Positions 12,301 through 25,600 of a DNA stretch of 64,000 bases are shown in pieces (position 1 is the stretch's first letter; the number at the start of each line of letters is the position of its first letter). This DNA comes from Gnetum montanum (Eukaryota > Streptophyta > Gnetopsida > Gnetales > Gnetaceae). The notes beneath the pieces were generated by a model. That model saw only the letters and a program-made list of their open reading frames with translations. It ran no database searches and was not told where the DNA came from. The stretch lies in contig MNCI01001288.1 in the NCBI GenBank assembly GCA_015680685.1, positions 62,115 to 126,114 of the forward strand, in the 5' to 3' direction. A program made the translations under genes and the position numbers.

Positions 12301-15300
12301 GATTAAATTTTAGTAACATGCCTTATAATATCTCATCTTAAAAGAGTTAAATTGAAATAAGTTTGCATTGATGAGTGTTTCAGAAAAAAAATAGAAAAAT
12401 ATTATTATTCCAATAAATAGATATGAAAGTACTGATCTATATGTTCATTGGGGCCAAGTGTTTAGTTGAAAGATTTGTTGATGAACAGCATCCGGTATAT
12501 TTTTATGGCCTAAGAAAAATCAGAATTTGATCCTTAAATTTAAAAAAAAAAAAAGTCATATCTGTACACCGTATGAGAGGGAAATTGACAAACTTTTACA
12601 ATGGCTATTTGTAATTCATGATTATCTTTTATTTCATAAAATCAATATTAGTTAAAACTAAAATTTGAATATGGTGTTCTGTGCAACTTAGATGGCATTG
12701 ATCTGTCTTGGAAATCTGATATTGTTTTCTTTGAATTATTATTTCAATGTGGAACTATTAGAACCATTCATTTTATTGGGGAACTTGTATCCTCTATATC
12801 AGAAAATCTGAGATGCAAACTGTGTTAGAAGAACTGGAATATGACTTTCTATAATAGATCTTCAGCTTTTGGCCCATAAACATTTATATATATATTGTAT
12901 GCAAATTTTGAGGTTTTTGTAGCACTATTACCAGAAAGTAAGCAACATAACTGATATAGTTTTCTTCTATTTCAATTGTAGTTTATCTATTTTATGAATA
13001 ATATGAATTTTTTTGAGCAAGTTTTCGGGAATATATTAAAGAAAAACAGAAATATTTACAACGCAGGGATAGACCCTGCCCAACACAACCACCACCAACT
13101 TTGGAAGGGACACCAACCCCCCAACCCAATGCAAAAAGAAAGGGGGAGAAGAACCCACTCCCCCAACAAAATAGATGTTAAACATGAACCCCATAGACAC
13201 CCGACACCAATCACCAAGGATGGGTTTGAAAAGGAGAGCGCCCCCCAGCCCAAACAATGTACAATCTCCCAATAAAACACTGAATTTCAATTTACCATTT
13301 TTGTTATTGAGATTCTAGATACCATATGTATGAGAACAAAGTGTAGTTAAATTTTATCATTTAATAATTTAATGCTCTCACGTTTCTTCTATATTAAAAA
13401 ACACAAATGTGCCAGAAACAAACCATATGGATAAAAGCAATTCAGTTTACTCGTATTGCACACACCTCGGCTAATATTGTTGAAAACTCCATTGGGTCTA
13501 TAAACCTCATGGTATCCACATCTGTCCAACCACCTAAAGGCTCCTCTAGATCAGAATCATCCAACTCATCAACGCTAGAAACGAGTTGGTTCCAGAACTA
13601 CAGCATTGCAAATTCAAGACATGCTCGCATCAGTAAAAAGTTTTAAAATGGTAATCAGGACATCTAAGCTAACAAGTCAATGATATAATTTATAGCAGGG
13701 ATGTGTAGATTGTCATGATAGACATTGCATAATGTGTACTTCATCATAAAAGTCTCCATCATCCATATCTGTATCATCTTGTTTCTCAGAATTGAAGAAT
13801 CTGTCACTGATACTAACTGAACTTTCTTCTCTTTTAAAGGCTTCTAAGCTTTCCAGTCCAATCAAACAATGCTGGCAAATTCACTCAGCGTTAGGGTATC
13901 TAAATTAATTTAAAAAATAATGAAATTGATTTTTAAAATGATGGAAAAAAAAAACATCACCAACATAAAGGTATGCAGTACCACAGGACTGTTGCTTGTA
14001 CTCAAACTCCGTAAAATATCCTCATCATTCTTGACCTGGAAATAGATGTCTGCAACAAATTAAGAGGCATACATACAAAGACAACATTAGGAGTAACTTA
14101 GAACACAAAATGGAAATTTTTGTCATCATTAGATTCATCTGTTATATATATGGAAAATGAGTATCTAGTTTACAGACCTCCATACTCATCGGTCACATAT
14201 TGATAATGTATTGGCAATAGAGTGAATGTCTCAGAAGGTGACCTAATTAACATCCTTGAGGACATAACAACTGCTTCGTTGTTGGCCTTCATACATTAAA
14301 ATAATTCTCAGTATTAAAATGCTAAATGATTTAAAGAAAAGCTAGAGCATTAGTCCCAGTTTCTAAATAACCTCAAGTATGGTCCTTGCAGTTTCAGCAT
14401 CTGTTAATGCTATTTCAGCTTTTTCAATTTTTGCCGAACCCAATGCTTCTGAGGAATGATAGCCATGGTTGAGTTTATAGTTCATAGCATCAGAAGTGGG
14501 ATCTGGAAATTCGGATGTTGCATTAACTTTGATATGATCGCAATTTTTTCTTGAGCAGATGCGATCATCCCATGACTTGATAAATGCATCTCGACGGCCA
14601 TAACTGACACAAAAAATGATTATGTCCAACGATGAATAGATATGAAACAGAAAAAATGATACACAACTACAAAAGAAAAATTCAAAAAACATTTTTTTGG
14701 GTGTTAAATGCAGAGGTTGTTAGGCAGACAAATACTATGAAAGATAAATTATTCTATAAGAATAGTTTATTAAGATAGAGTAGTGTTAGGTATTGACATT
14801 TGAAGATGATATTTATCAACCAGTTCAGCCACTCCTGCTATATAGTTCAGCCAAAATTAGTTATGCACTTTATATGGATCAGCACCCCCATAAGTTTGGA
14901 TGGTTTTGGGACTACAACTACATAATAATATGAAATTAAATATTTTTTGGAGAAACAGGAGTACCCAGAGGAAACTTCTATGCAAAATGGAAATGCTTCC
15001 TAAACACTAACAATGGTGGCTCAGACAGCCTTAATTCTACGTGGTAGTAACAATCCAAATGAGGTGTTGTTTAGTCCTAGTTGATTTATGAACTGTTCAA
15101 ACTTCACTCCAAGTGGCTTTGTCAGGATGTCTGCAACCTGCTTAGCTGTTCAAAAATGTTGCAATTCAATCATCATATTGTAAACCAATTCACATATCCT
15201 ATGAAACTTTGTGCCAATGTGCCTTTTGCAATTGTGATCAACAAGGTTCTTACCCATGTAAATTACAGAATAATTATCCATGAATATTTTGGTTGGTCCC

Positions 15301-18300
15301 TTCTGCATGAAGTCAAGTAAAGATAGTAACTTCCTTATCCAGTCCACTTCCTTCACTGTTTCTGAGGCAACTCTATGTTCTGTTCCTGCTGAGGAATCTG
15401 CAACTATATTCTACCTCATTGATCCCTAGGAGATTGGTGAAGATCCTAAGAGAGCCAGATAACCTAACGTTTTTCTTGAACACACATCCAAGGTCCTTTG
15501 TCTTTTTAAGTATCTAAACACACATACAGCTGCATTGTAATGACTAGTCTTGGCTCTAGGTATGTACCTTGCAAGTACTCTAGCGGCATAAGGTATGTAA
15601 GGCCTCGTGTTGGTGACATATATTAAGCTTCCAATAATCTTCCATTAGAGTTGAGACTGATTTCACTTTATTAATTCCAAATTTCTCTAGAAGATCACTG
15701 ATGTACTTCTCCTAATTGAGTTTGATTTAATTCTCCTTCTTAAGTACTTCAATTCCTAAGTAAAATCTCATCAACCCTAGATTAATGATCTCAAATCCTT
15801 TTCTCAAGCTACTCTTCTCCATTTCAATGCTTGTTTCACTATCACCTATAATTAGGATGGTGCCACATACACAAGAAGATATATGCTTCTACCATTTGAG
15901 TGTTAGATGAACAGTGTTGCATCTACATCCTAGACGTCACACACTTGAAAGCCCAAATTTACTAAGCTCTCATTTTTCTTAGTGTACCAAGCACAAGGTG
16001 CCTACTTTAGACTACACAATGACTTCTTTAGCTTACACACTTTTTGCTATTGTCCTTCAACCTCTAAATCTCTATTGAGAAATCCACTCTTTACATCAAG
16101 TTGATGTATCTTCCATACCTTATGTAAAGCCAATGCAACAACAATTTAAATGGTTTGCCATTTAGCTATTAATGTGAAAAGTTCTTTTTAGTCAATGTCA
16201 TGATTTTGCATGATTTTATGTTAAGTGTTCCATCTAAGTGGAATTTGTCATGGAAGTCGCAACAATTCTTGATGGGAACCTAGATGGATGAGAGACTAAG
16301 CTCAACCATTCCTAATGGTAGCTTTTGTTTAATACTAATCTTATAGTTGCTCTATGTTCCTAGCATTTTTGTTTGATATGAAAATTAAATAGTAAGATGT
16401 GATAATCATTTGATATCGTATTGGGATAGTAATAATGAGTTGTTAGACTAGTGGTAAGACTCTTAATTTGGAAACTCCCAAGTTATGGGTTCAATTCTAG
16501 TGGATAACACTGAGTTATAAAAGTTCTACTTAAGTCCTAAAAAAGTTTTGTGCTTCAGATTTATTGCTAGTCATGTATTTTGCACAAGTTCATTTGTTTG
16601 ATAGATCCTTTGGGTCTACACATTGATCCCTTGGGTCTACACAAATGTAATAAAATATTGATTTCAGTTTCATAATTATGGATGTTAAGTTTATAGAATT
16701 TAAGCTAATGGTGTTATGCAGATGTGGACCCTATCTTCCAACTTCATTCTGGGTGGCACCAAGGTTAATTCTATCTACTTGAAGGTGTTCTACCCCTTCT
16801 TGCATATGTTCTATGCAGATGATTCGTGTTTAGGAAGGATTGGATAGAGAAAAAATGTTATTGGACATGGTTAAGTCTTGTAGCCAATTGAAGAGTTTAA
16901 GCAATTTGATGCTAATTAATATTGTTTTTATTTCATAATGTAATTCTTTTTTTTTTTTTTGAGTAAAAGTCGAGATGCATTAAACGAAAGAAAAGGTAAT
17001 GTACAATGGTGGCAGCGCATGGCCGACACCTGCAAGAAAGGGCAAGAGCCCCATGGCAGGCCACAAAAACCCCAGCCCACAACCCTAAAGTAGAACTTTG
17101 CTAGATGGTGGGCCCAAAGTCCACACAAGTGCTTCTGAATTAGACCCCCAAAATAACCCCCACCCCTCTATCCCAAAAAAAACCGACACCAAACGGCCAG
17201 GACATCAAAATCAGCCTTTCTCCACCTACATCATACTATCCACTGAAACACCACTAATTTTGGGCTCTTGCAGTTCAATGGCAAATTTGTCTAAGTGTCA
17301 AAACTTGGGCAAAATTTTTTCTAAGTTTGGTGTCACGTTGTGCAGCGTAGACAACGTAGCACACTGGGAGTCCTGTGTTTGCAGAATTTTTCTAAGTCTG
17401 CCTGCTACACTCCCTAGCACAGCCAACGTAGCACATGCTTCCAAGGCCAGTTTGCACAAATGTCAAGCCAAAAGCAGTCAAGGGTCACTGAGGATGGACC
17501 AAACAGTTTGGCAAATTTTCTATCTCTCAGACTGTCAAGCTTGCTACGCTCTCCAACTTGCTTAGCTTGACACATGTTCTGGTCACCAGTCCACCCAAGT
17601 ACCAGGCTAGAGGTTGTCAAAAGTGCTTAGGATGGACGAAATAGTTTGGCAAATTTTCTATCTTTTGGGCCTGTCACACTTTGCTACACTGCACAGCGTA
17701 GCCAGTGTGACAATTTTCAGGGCCAAATTTTCCTAAGTGTTGAACAAGGATCCGTCAAGCTATCTAGACATGGAAGATGCATTTAGCAATTTTCTGACTT
17801 CTGAGGCTACCTGTCTTGTTGCACCCTAGAATGTGATCAGCATGCACAAAAAAACATTGCAAATATTGGCAAAATTCATCAAAGTACTTGTGCTATGCTC
17901 TGCTATGCTGTGCAGCGTAGACAGCATGATGAGCCAAAATCTGCAAAAATTTTCTAAGTGTTCACACTACGCTCCGTCACACTGTGCAACATAGACAGTG
18001 TGACACTTGGGAAATGCCTCCAAATGCCTCCAAAAGCTCCCAAAACTCAGCATTGATAGCTCTGACGTCCTTCTGATGGCCAAGATCGACAGTTTACTTT
18101 GCTTTTACACCCCCTGTTAATCCCCAAAGTTGTTCCTACACTTGACCCTACTCGGAAGAGGGGGAAGAAGTAGTCCCAGAGCGTGGGCTCCAAGTTGCAT
18201 TTGTTTTGGCATTGTTTGTAGGTACATGGCGGTCCTTCAACCTTTGGCACATGCAATCCAAGCGGTGTGGTCATAGTTTGGCAGATTCTCAGTTGTCGTT

Positions 18301-19625
18301 CCTGTCCTGAAAAGCGTTACACTTTGAGCGTAACACTCAGAGCTTGACACTTTGAGAGTAACATGTCAACGTGACTTGTTCACACCCATGCTACGTGGGA
18401 CCCAGGCCACATGGCATCCAATCCACATCCCACATCAACCCTAGCCCTATAAATACCCCAATAATCAGCATTTTAGAGGTTGATTGGCAAATCACTTTAA
18501 GCATCAAGCATTAGAGCACTCTTAGCATCTTCATCACTCTCGCACTCGAGCACCCGAGCTTGACATTTGGCTTAGTACCGTGACACAATCTTCATTGCAC
18601 CCACACAACATGACGATTGTAAGCCCAACAGGTCCAGCCTCCTTTGTAGCTGCCAGCACTGCATCTACAACATCCCAGAGACTGTGACCATACTACCACA
18701 CTACCCCGATGTGCCTGTCTGACACTACGTACCAATTTCACACACACTATTTAATCAAGAGTCACGTTCCCCGGTCTTGGGGTGGTGCATTTCTTCACTT
18801 AAACTCTCATTTCATTTTCCTTCAACATGTGTTTCAAATTTTAGCACAATTTCCTGTGTTTCCTACTACTAACACGTATTTTTACTTATTCGCGATACTA
18901 TTTTCGGGCCTTTGCAAACGGTTATTGTTACACCACGTAAGTCCTTGTTTGATCGACCAAATCGTTCAGGGCACCCCGTTTTCGTTTTCTCCAACACAGC
19001 CCTCCCACGGACTCGGGGTTACAGAAAAGGACTCACCAATGGCCTCCGAAACCATCCTACTATATGCGTGATAGTGCTGGAGAGGCTCCTTCCATCAACA
19101 CAGGTAATGTAGTGAGGGGGGCACAACTCATCGCTGAGACGATGAGATCAAAGATGTAGATTAAGAAGCCTCGCCCCGCAGAGGTGCCCATGCACAAAAT
19201 TGAAGAAAGGGGCAAGAAGTTATGTCTCAAAGTCAACGATGAACAATTAGAGTTTGCTGGTAAGTATACATTATTTAGCATAGTCACTTTATGTATATAT
19301 ATATTTTTTAGAGAAATGTTCTAACTCAGGTTTATGCAAAATAGGCGAGGAGGAGGCCCTTGTCGTAGAAGAGGAGCCCTTAGCAGAAGATGTCCCTCAG
19401 CCTTAGGGACACATGACAAACGAAAATGCTACCGAAATCTTGAGGCAGCTCGAAGAGGAGGGGCTACGATTTGAGGACGATGAGTTTGATTATTTGTTTA
19501 AAGACGTGCAGATGGGCAATCCCCCCACTCTCACCCCTGAGGGTTTGCTAGGTAGGAGCTTTGTACCACCATTTTCATTATGCTCTTCCTCTCCCTCTTC
19601 TCTCTCATCCTCTTCTCTCTCTCTT

Positions 19626-19660
<35 letters not shown>

Positions 19661-22600
19661 TTGGTGATGCTAANTGATGCTAACATGCTTTATCTTACAG
19701 CAAGTGATGTTTCCGCTAAGCGTCCTAAATCTATATCCACTTTCTGCTCACAACTGTGGGCGGAAACCCCAAATAAGTTTGCCTTCATGCAAGACATAGT
19801 GGATGACATGATTGACCGTTTGAAACAAATAGATCCTAAGATAGGTATGTTTGGATTATTGTTTTTTTCTTGTTGTGTTGTTTTTGTTTTTTCCTTTGTC
19901 TTACAACTAATGTTTCCCCTCTTTGGTGTAATAGCCTCACGACTCAAATGGGACCCGCGAAGGGTGGTCCAAGTTGATGTTGTACCTAAGTTCCCTCCTG
20001 AGGTAGAACAGGTGCCTTGTCGTATATATGACAAGGCAAGCAGATGCGCACTGCACTCGACACGATCACTGTGGGAGTGTAGGTGCATAAACGAGGATCT
20101 CTAGAAAAGGGTGCAAAAACTCAAAGAACAGAAGGCGAACCAGGCAACTCAACTAAAAGACTTGCAGTTGCGGTACAACTTCTTGGTGGCCCATGATAAA
20201 TCATACAGCATCTAGCATACAGCTATGATTGACTACGCCAGATATTGGTTGGTTGTCAAGGGCAAAAATGAGGTTACACGCGAGGTTATTGAGCAACGCT
20301 TATAGATGGAACTCTTGGCTCAGAAGAACCAAAACTGGAAGGACTACAGCACAGCTGTGATTGACTACGCCAGATATTGGTAGGTTGTCAGGGGCAAAAA
20401 CGAGGTTACACGCGAGGTTATTGAGCAGCGCCTATAGATGGACCTCTTGGCTCAGAAAACCAAGACTGGAAGGACTATAGCGCCAGAGTATATGAGTGGG
20501 GATAGACTCAAAAGAACCACAAGTATCATTACAAAATGGAACGTGCAACCCATTGTAAGAAATACAAAGATGAGTCTGTGGAGCGCCGAGGTTGCAACCT
20601 ATTCCTTGACACCATCAATGTGACATAGGCTTACAATAGGTTTGCAAAACACTTGGTGGTCAATGAGTCCCCGGAGAGGGAAATTGCTTTTCCTTCTGAA
20701 GAGGTTACATCTGCTACATTTTCTTCAGGGCCGCCCGTATGGACGACCATGGAAAAAGGGAAGACCCTCGCAAGCATTGACTTAGGAGAGGAGGATTGGG
20801 CAAATATGACAGAGGAGGAAATCCTCCAACGCTTAGAGGCTGGCCTCAACAGGATGCCCCCAGACATGGACATCGGCCCATCTCAGGTTGGTTAAAGTTA
20901 CTTTATTGCTATATATTTCATAATAATTTCACATGTTATCCTCTTTATTGATTGGTTTATCGTTTTGTCTCTGTTTTGCGTAGGATCCAAATGAAGACGC
21001 AGGACCTAGCGGAGTAGTAGATAAAGATGGAGGGGAAGAGCCTTAGCTTCCCATTAATACACATAAAATATTTGAGATGTAGCCCTGTTGTTGGGCAATT
21101 TTGTATCTTTTGATGTGGATGTAACCCTGGACTATATATTTTGTTTACAATTTAATAAAAAGCATGATACTTATTTTATCTCTCATTTTTTCATTTTAGC
21201 CTGTAACTCAATTGATATATTTCTTTCTTCCTCTCTTTTTTACTTAATATTTTCGTTGATGTAATTAGGCCCCATACGATAGTTTAAGGCCATTTCAAGC
21301 CATCGCTAGTTTAAGGCCATTTCGGACCATCGCTAGTTTAAAGCCATTTCGGGCCATGGCTAGTTTAAGGCCATTTCAGGCCATCACTAGTTTAAGGTCA
21401 TTTCGGGTCGTCACGTAAAAGAAAGTCGATTGCCAATTTTAAGACTTGGCAGGCCATGCAATAGTTTAAGGCCATTCCAAGTCATTGCTAGTTTAAGGCC
21501 ATTTCGGGCCCCACTTCTCTTTTTTGGTGTTGTGTTTTTTTTGTTTTTTTTTTTTTTGTGACTAAATGAAAGTATAACTAATGCAAAAAGTAATCATAAC
21601 ACAAACTGAAACTATATAGGCAAAAGGGGCTAAAGACAAGTCAGAGGAACAAGCAAGTTACGGACATGCCCTAATCGCGTAGATGTTTCCTAACCCGATG
21701 TGGGTTAGGTGATGCATAAGGCCTGGAGGGCACAAGGCAATACTCTCCTAGGCCATCATCTAGCATCAAAAAAGGCAATTCTGCCCATAGAGTTTCCTCA
21801 TGGGGATCACTTGTTTTGCTTGGTTCATCGGTCGAACAACATTGATTTTCATTGCAAACAGGTGGCATGTCTTCGAAGATTTCTACCTCCGACCCTTGCT
21901 TAGTGTCTACATTGTTGATGGCCCGAGGAGCTATGTTGTCACCAAAGATCACCACTTCTCCACCCTCATAAGGTAAGTGGATCTCTTGGTGGATTGGTGA
22001 AGAAACAGCCCTTAGTTGGGCTAACCAAGATCTCCCTAGGATTAAGTTGAATCCGGGCATCTCTTCAACCACAATGAACTATGCATTAGTGGGGAATTGC
22101 TCTCCTACTACGAAATCAATCATGACTATTCCCTTAACAACCACATGTGCTCCATTGAAAGACTTTAAACAAGTCGTTGTTGGTCTTTATCTCCTCCACA
22201 TGCCTTAAGAGACGGATTTCCCAAGGAGGAGGAGACTTGGCTTTTGGTTGGGCAGTGAGCTTTTGAGCCTCAGTGGTTGCTTGTTGCATGTGCATGTCTG
22301 TGTTGGTGGCTTTAGGCGATAAGGCCATGGGAACTGCTAACCGGGGGGGTAGGCTTAGGAGGACCCAGTTCAGCACGTTCCTTAGCCATCTTGTCAGCTA
22401 GACGCTCGTCACACTTCTTCAGGCAAGCAAGTTGCAATGCAATCCCAACCACTGGACCCTGAGCAGAGGGGGGGTCCGTACATTTTGACACCCTTATGAC
22501 AAAAGGTGCTTGGGTCGTTGCCACAATGTGTTGTGGGGTTCTAACCACGAAAGGTGTCACGAGCACCCGAAGTGGTGCCTTGATGAGGAAGGGGGCCTAT

Positions 22601-25600
22601 GGCCTAGTTGACATTGAGGCTTCAACGGCACCAGAGGGCACACAGACCACAAACGGTTCATGTATTGGCTTCGCATCATCATCAATGCTGATAACATTAA
22701 TGATGTATCTTGCACTGCTAGCATTTAATAGATCCTTATAGACATTCATGGACTAGTTCTCGGGCCGAACAGGGTTACTTTTATCAAGGACTAGCTTGCC
22801 TTGATCGATCATGCGTTGGATATCATCCTTCAGCGCTAGGCAGTAATCCATGTCATGGTCATGCAACTGATGGTAGTTGCAGAATCGGTCCAACCTAAAA
22901 TTTTTGGGTACCAGAGGCTCATTGGGCATAGCTACAGAGCAGTCTCAGAGGATCTTGCAATACCTCTCATGGCGTTTGCAAGCATCCTCTGACATTTGCT
23001 TGTGTTGAATGCACCTAGCACTAAGCAGTTGATCCAAAAGTTCTGATGGCTTAATCAGCAAAGGGGTATATTTTGAGCGATCCTTGGTGAGGTGAGAGAG
23101 GCCCTTGGTGGTTACAGAAAAGAACTCACCAATGGCCTCTGGGGGTTCCTGTGACCGTTTTGTGAAAAATAGATGGCAGATCCATGGCTTGGATATTTGG
23201 GTGCGATCTTGCACCATCCATAGCCCGTTTTTACGAACAACCAAGAATTCTGCAAACCTTCGCAAGCACGCCACAAAAAAGGCAAAATGTACATGAGAGC
23301 ATGCCTCGAGGTTGCCGCAAAGTTTGATTATTTTGGCTCGTAGGCCATCAACAAGGTATTTGGCCCAATTGTATTGTGTCCCTTCCTCTACTACGTCCCT
23401 CATAACCCAAGCCTACTCTACCCCAAGAACTTTTCCTTGGGAAAGTAGCTTAGGGAATGCGTGAGCCTGGAAGATGGGATAGAGGTGGGATAGAGGTGTT
23501 GGGCCGGCCACCAACAATTTTACTTGCTTCATGGGAATGCCCTTGCGGCCTTTCTCGGTGCCCAACCACTCTTCAATGTCCCCTTTGTGGTTTAGATCCT
23601 TGTTCATCTTTTCACCTACAGGTAAACCTTTAGAGGGGACACCAAAGAGATCTGAAAAGAGGTCATCTATGATCTCAAAGACCACCTGCACATTGTGAAC
23701 CCACGTGCAGAAGCAATCGGCACTCTCCGTGAAAGAGTCGACAAGAGCAATCATCTCTGCTATTAGGATGTTTGGGTTCACGGCCAAAAAGAGGTCCATG
23801 AGCCCAACCCATTGAAGATTTTGAGTAATCCTTGCTGGGGCCTCGTGGCACAACTAGCGCTGCGAACTGTCAACCTCGCCATACTTGAAAAGAAGGTTGG
23901 CCTCGATGCATCCTAAGACAATCACTGTGACCTCCCTGGACTTGGCTACAGCTACAGTAAACAAAAATAGAATCAGCAACGTGATGGAAACGTAAAAATA
24001 AAAAATGCATGAAAATAAACAAGTAATACGACTTACCTGGCATAAACGGTGTAGGAAATGGCAATACTTGGATTGAAACTTCTCCCACAGTGGGTATTCG
24101 GGATGCCTGCTCAACATCCAACCAGCCAAGATCTTGACACTTCACATAGGATTTGGATTACTTAGTAGGGTAATTCGCCATGTCCACCCAATTTGCCCTA
24201 TGACACCAGCATGCATGTTCTCAATGGATGAGAACTCTTGTAAGGCTATTTGAACTAGGGCTAATGTCCCTTCTTTGTTGTGAAGGTCGTCTTCATCCAC
24301 AAAAAATTTGGCAATAGGCAAAAGGGCAATAAGCATTCCAAGTCATGAGATAAAAAAAATTCACCATCGCAATAGGGCCCACCCTCCAACGCAGTAAACT
24401 ATTCCAGGTGGGTTCTAGAAGGTTGTGCCTACACAGCGCGCAATGAATACAGTGTTGTATTTATGATAGCACTTGAATTCGAGCATCTCCCAGATCCAAG
24501 ACAAGGGTCTGAGACCTCTTGGGCGCTAACTCAAGCTCCTTGCCCCTTTGCCTTCAGCAAGTTCGTTGAACATGAATTTTAAAATGCCTTAGTTTGCCCC
24601 AAGCAACAGCGTTTCAACTAGGACACCTGCTGCTTTAGCAGACAAGTGTGACCATATTATCACATTGAAGTGGTGAAGTAGGAATTTCAAGAATTCCTGG
24701 TGTCCTATGCATGCATGTGGGGCAAGGACATTGGGCAAAAGATTGCTCATACAGCACAAGATCCCTAGTAGTTCAACCACGACTAGGGCAGGTTTTAGTA
24801 GGACCCTGCAGTGCCATAGTAATGAAAACATCAATATTGGAAAAGGGCAATAAAAACAACAAAAGTAATAGACAAACGATGCATAAAATAAATAAATAAA
24901 TAGCTCAAAAAAATTTTCTAACTATTGGTTACGCTTCCGCAGAGCGTGACACTTTTTGAACATAATTTTTCTAAGTGTTTGTCATGCTCCCAGAGAGCGT
25001 GACAATTGTGGAACAACTAGCAAAGAGTCAAAAAATTTTGTAAGTGTTGGTCACACTCCTAGAGAGCGTGACAACTACACAATCATCGGCAGAAAAATTT
25101 GCACAAATTTTTTTAAGTGTTTGTCATGCTACCAACTATAAAATAACTAGCAAAAATTTAAAAAATAATTTCAACTGTTGGTCACACTCCCAGGGAGCGT
25201 GACAATGGCAGAATATGCAAAAATTTTCCTAGTGTTGCTCACGCTCCCAAGGAACGTGACAACGGTAGAATATGCAAAAATTTTCCAAATGTAGAACATA
25301 GCAATCCCAAAATTTTTCTAACTTTTTGATCACACTCTCAAGGACATTTAGAGCTTGACAACCAGCACAAGACACTTGTGGAACCCTTGTCCCATCCCAT
25401 TGAGTGGAACACACAAGAAACCCGTGTTACGCAACATAGGACGCAAAGCGCCCAAAACCCTCCCGATGCGCTACACTAAGCGGTACGTGTAAAACCCCGT
25501 TCCATCCCACGGCACGGAACATTACAACATTGCCCCATCCCACAACGTTGAACACCCAGAAACTCTTGACAAAACCCTCGCCTAGTGTTGTGGCACAGGA

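Larger units (their letters stand above)
19078..21046 (+). pseudogene. Intron-bearing plus-strand gene of unknown family (transposon-associated)
   Basis: I do not recognise the protein. Exon-like blocks join through clean GT-AG sites: about 19078-19259, 19345-19551, 19701-19844, 19935-20886 and 20984-21046. Donors are GCTG|GTAAGT, GCTAG|GTAGGA, ATAG|GTATGT and TCAG|GTTGGT. Acceptors are AAATAG, TCTTACAG, GTAATAG and TTGCGTAG. The product is charged and partly helical (KRVQKLKEQKANQATQLKDL), with ILRQLEEEGLRFEDDEFDYL early and DPNEDAGPSGVVDKDGGEEP before the stop. Several in-frame TAG codons stand where CAG is expected, and exon 4 carries a 132-bp in-frame duplication. A TATA box (18448) and AATAAA (21154) frame the unit. 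It is probably an accessory ORF of the surrounding Tat-like element, now decayed. Confidence 0.5.

Noticed and set aside
16440-16512. tRNA gene
   Set aside because: Only the A and B boxes are present; acceptor and T stems do not pair and there is an A-run after a non-tRNA body.
24920-25375. CRISPR-like array of palindromic repeats with spacers
   Set aside because: Plant nuclear context, spacers are themselves conserved, repeats are degenerate and no cas genes are present.
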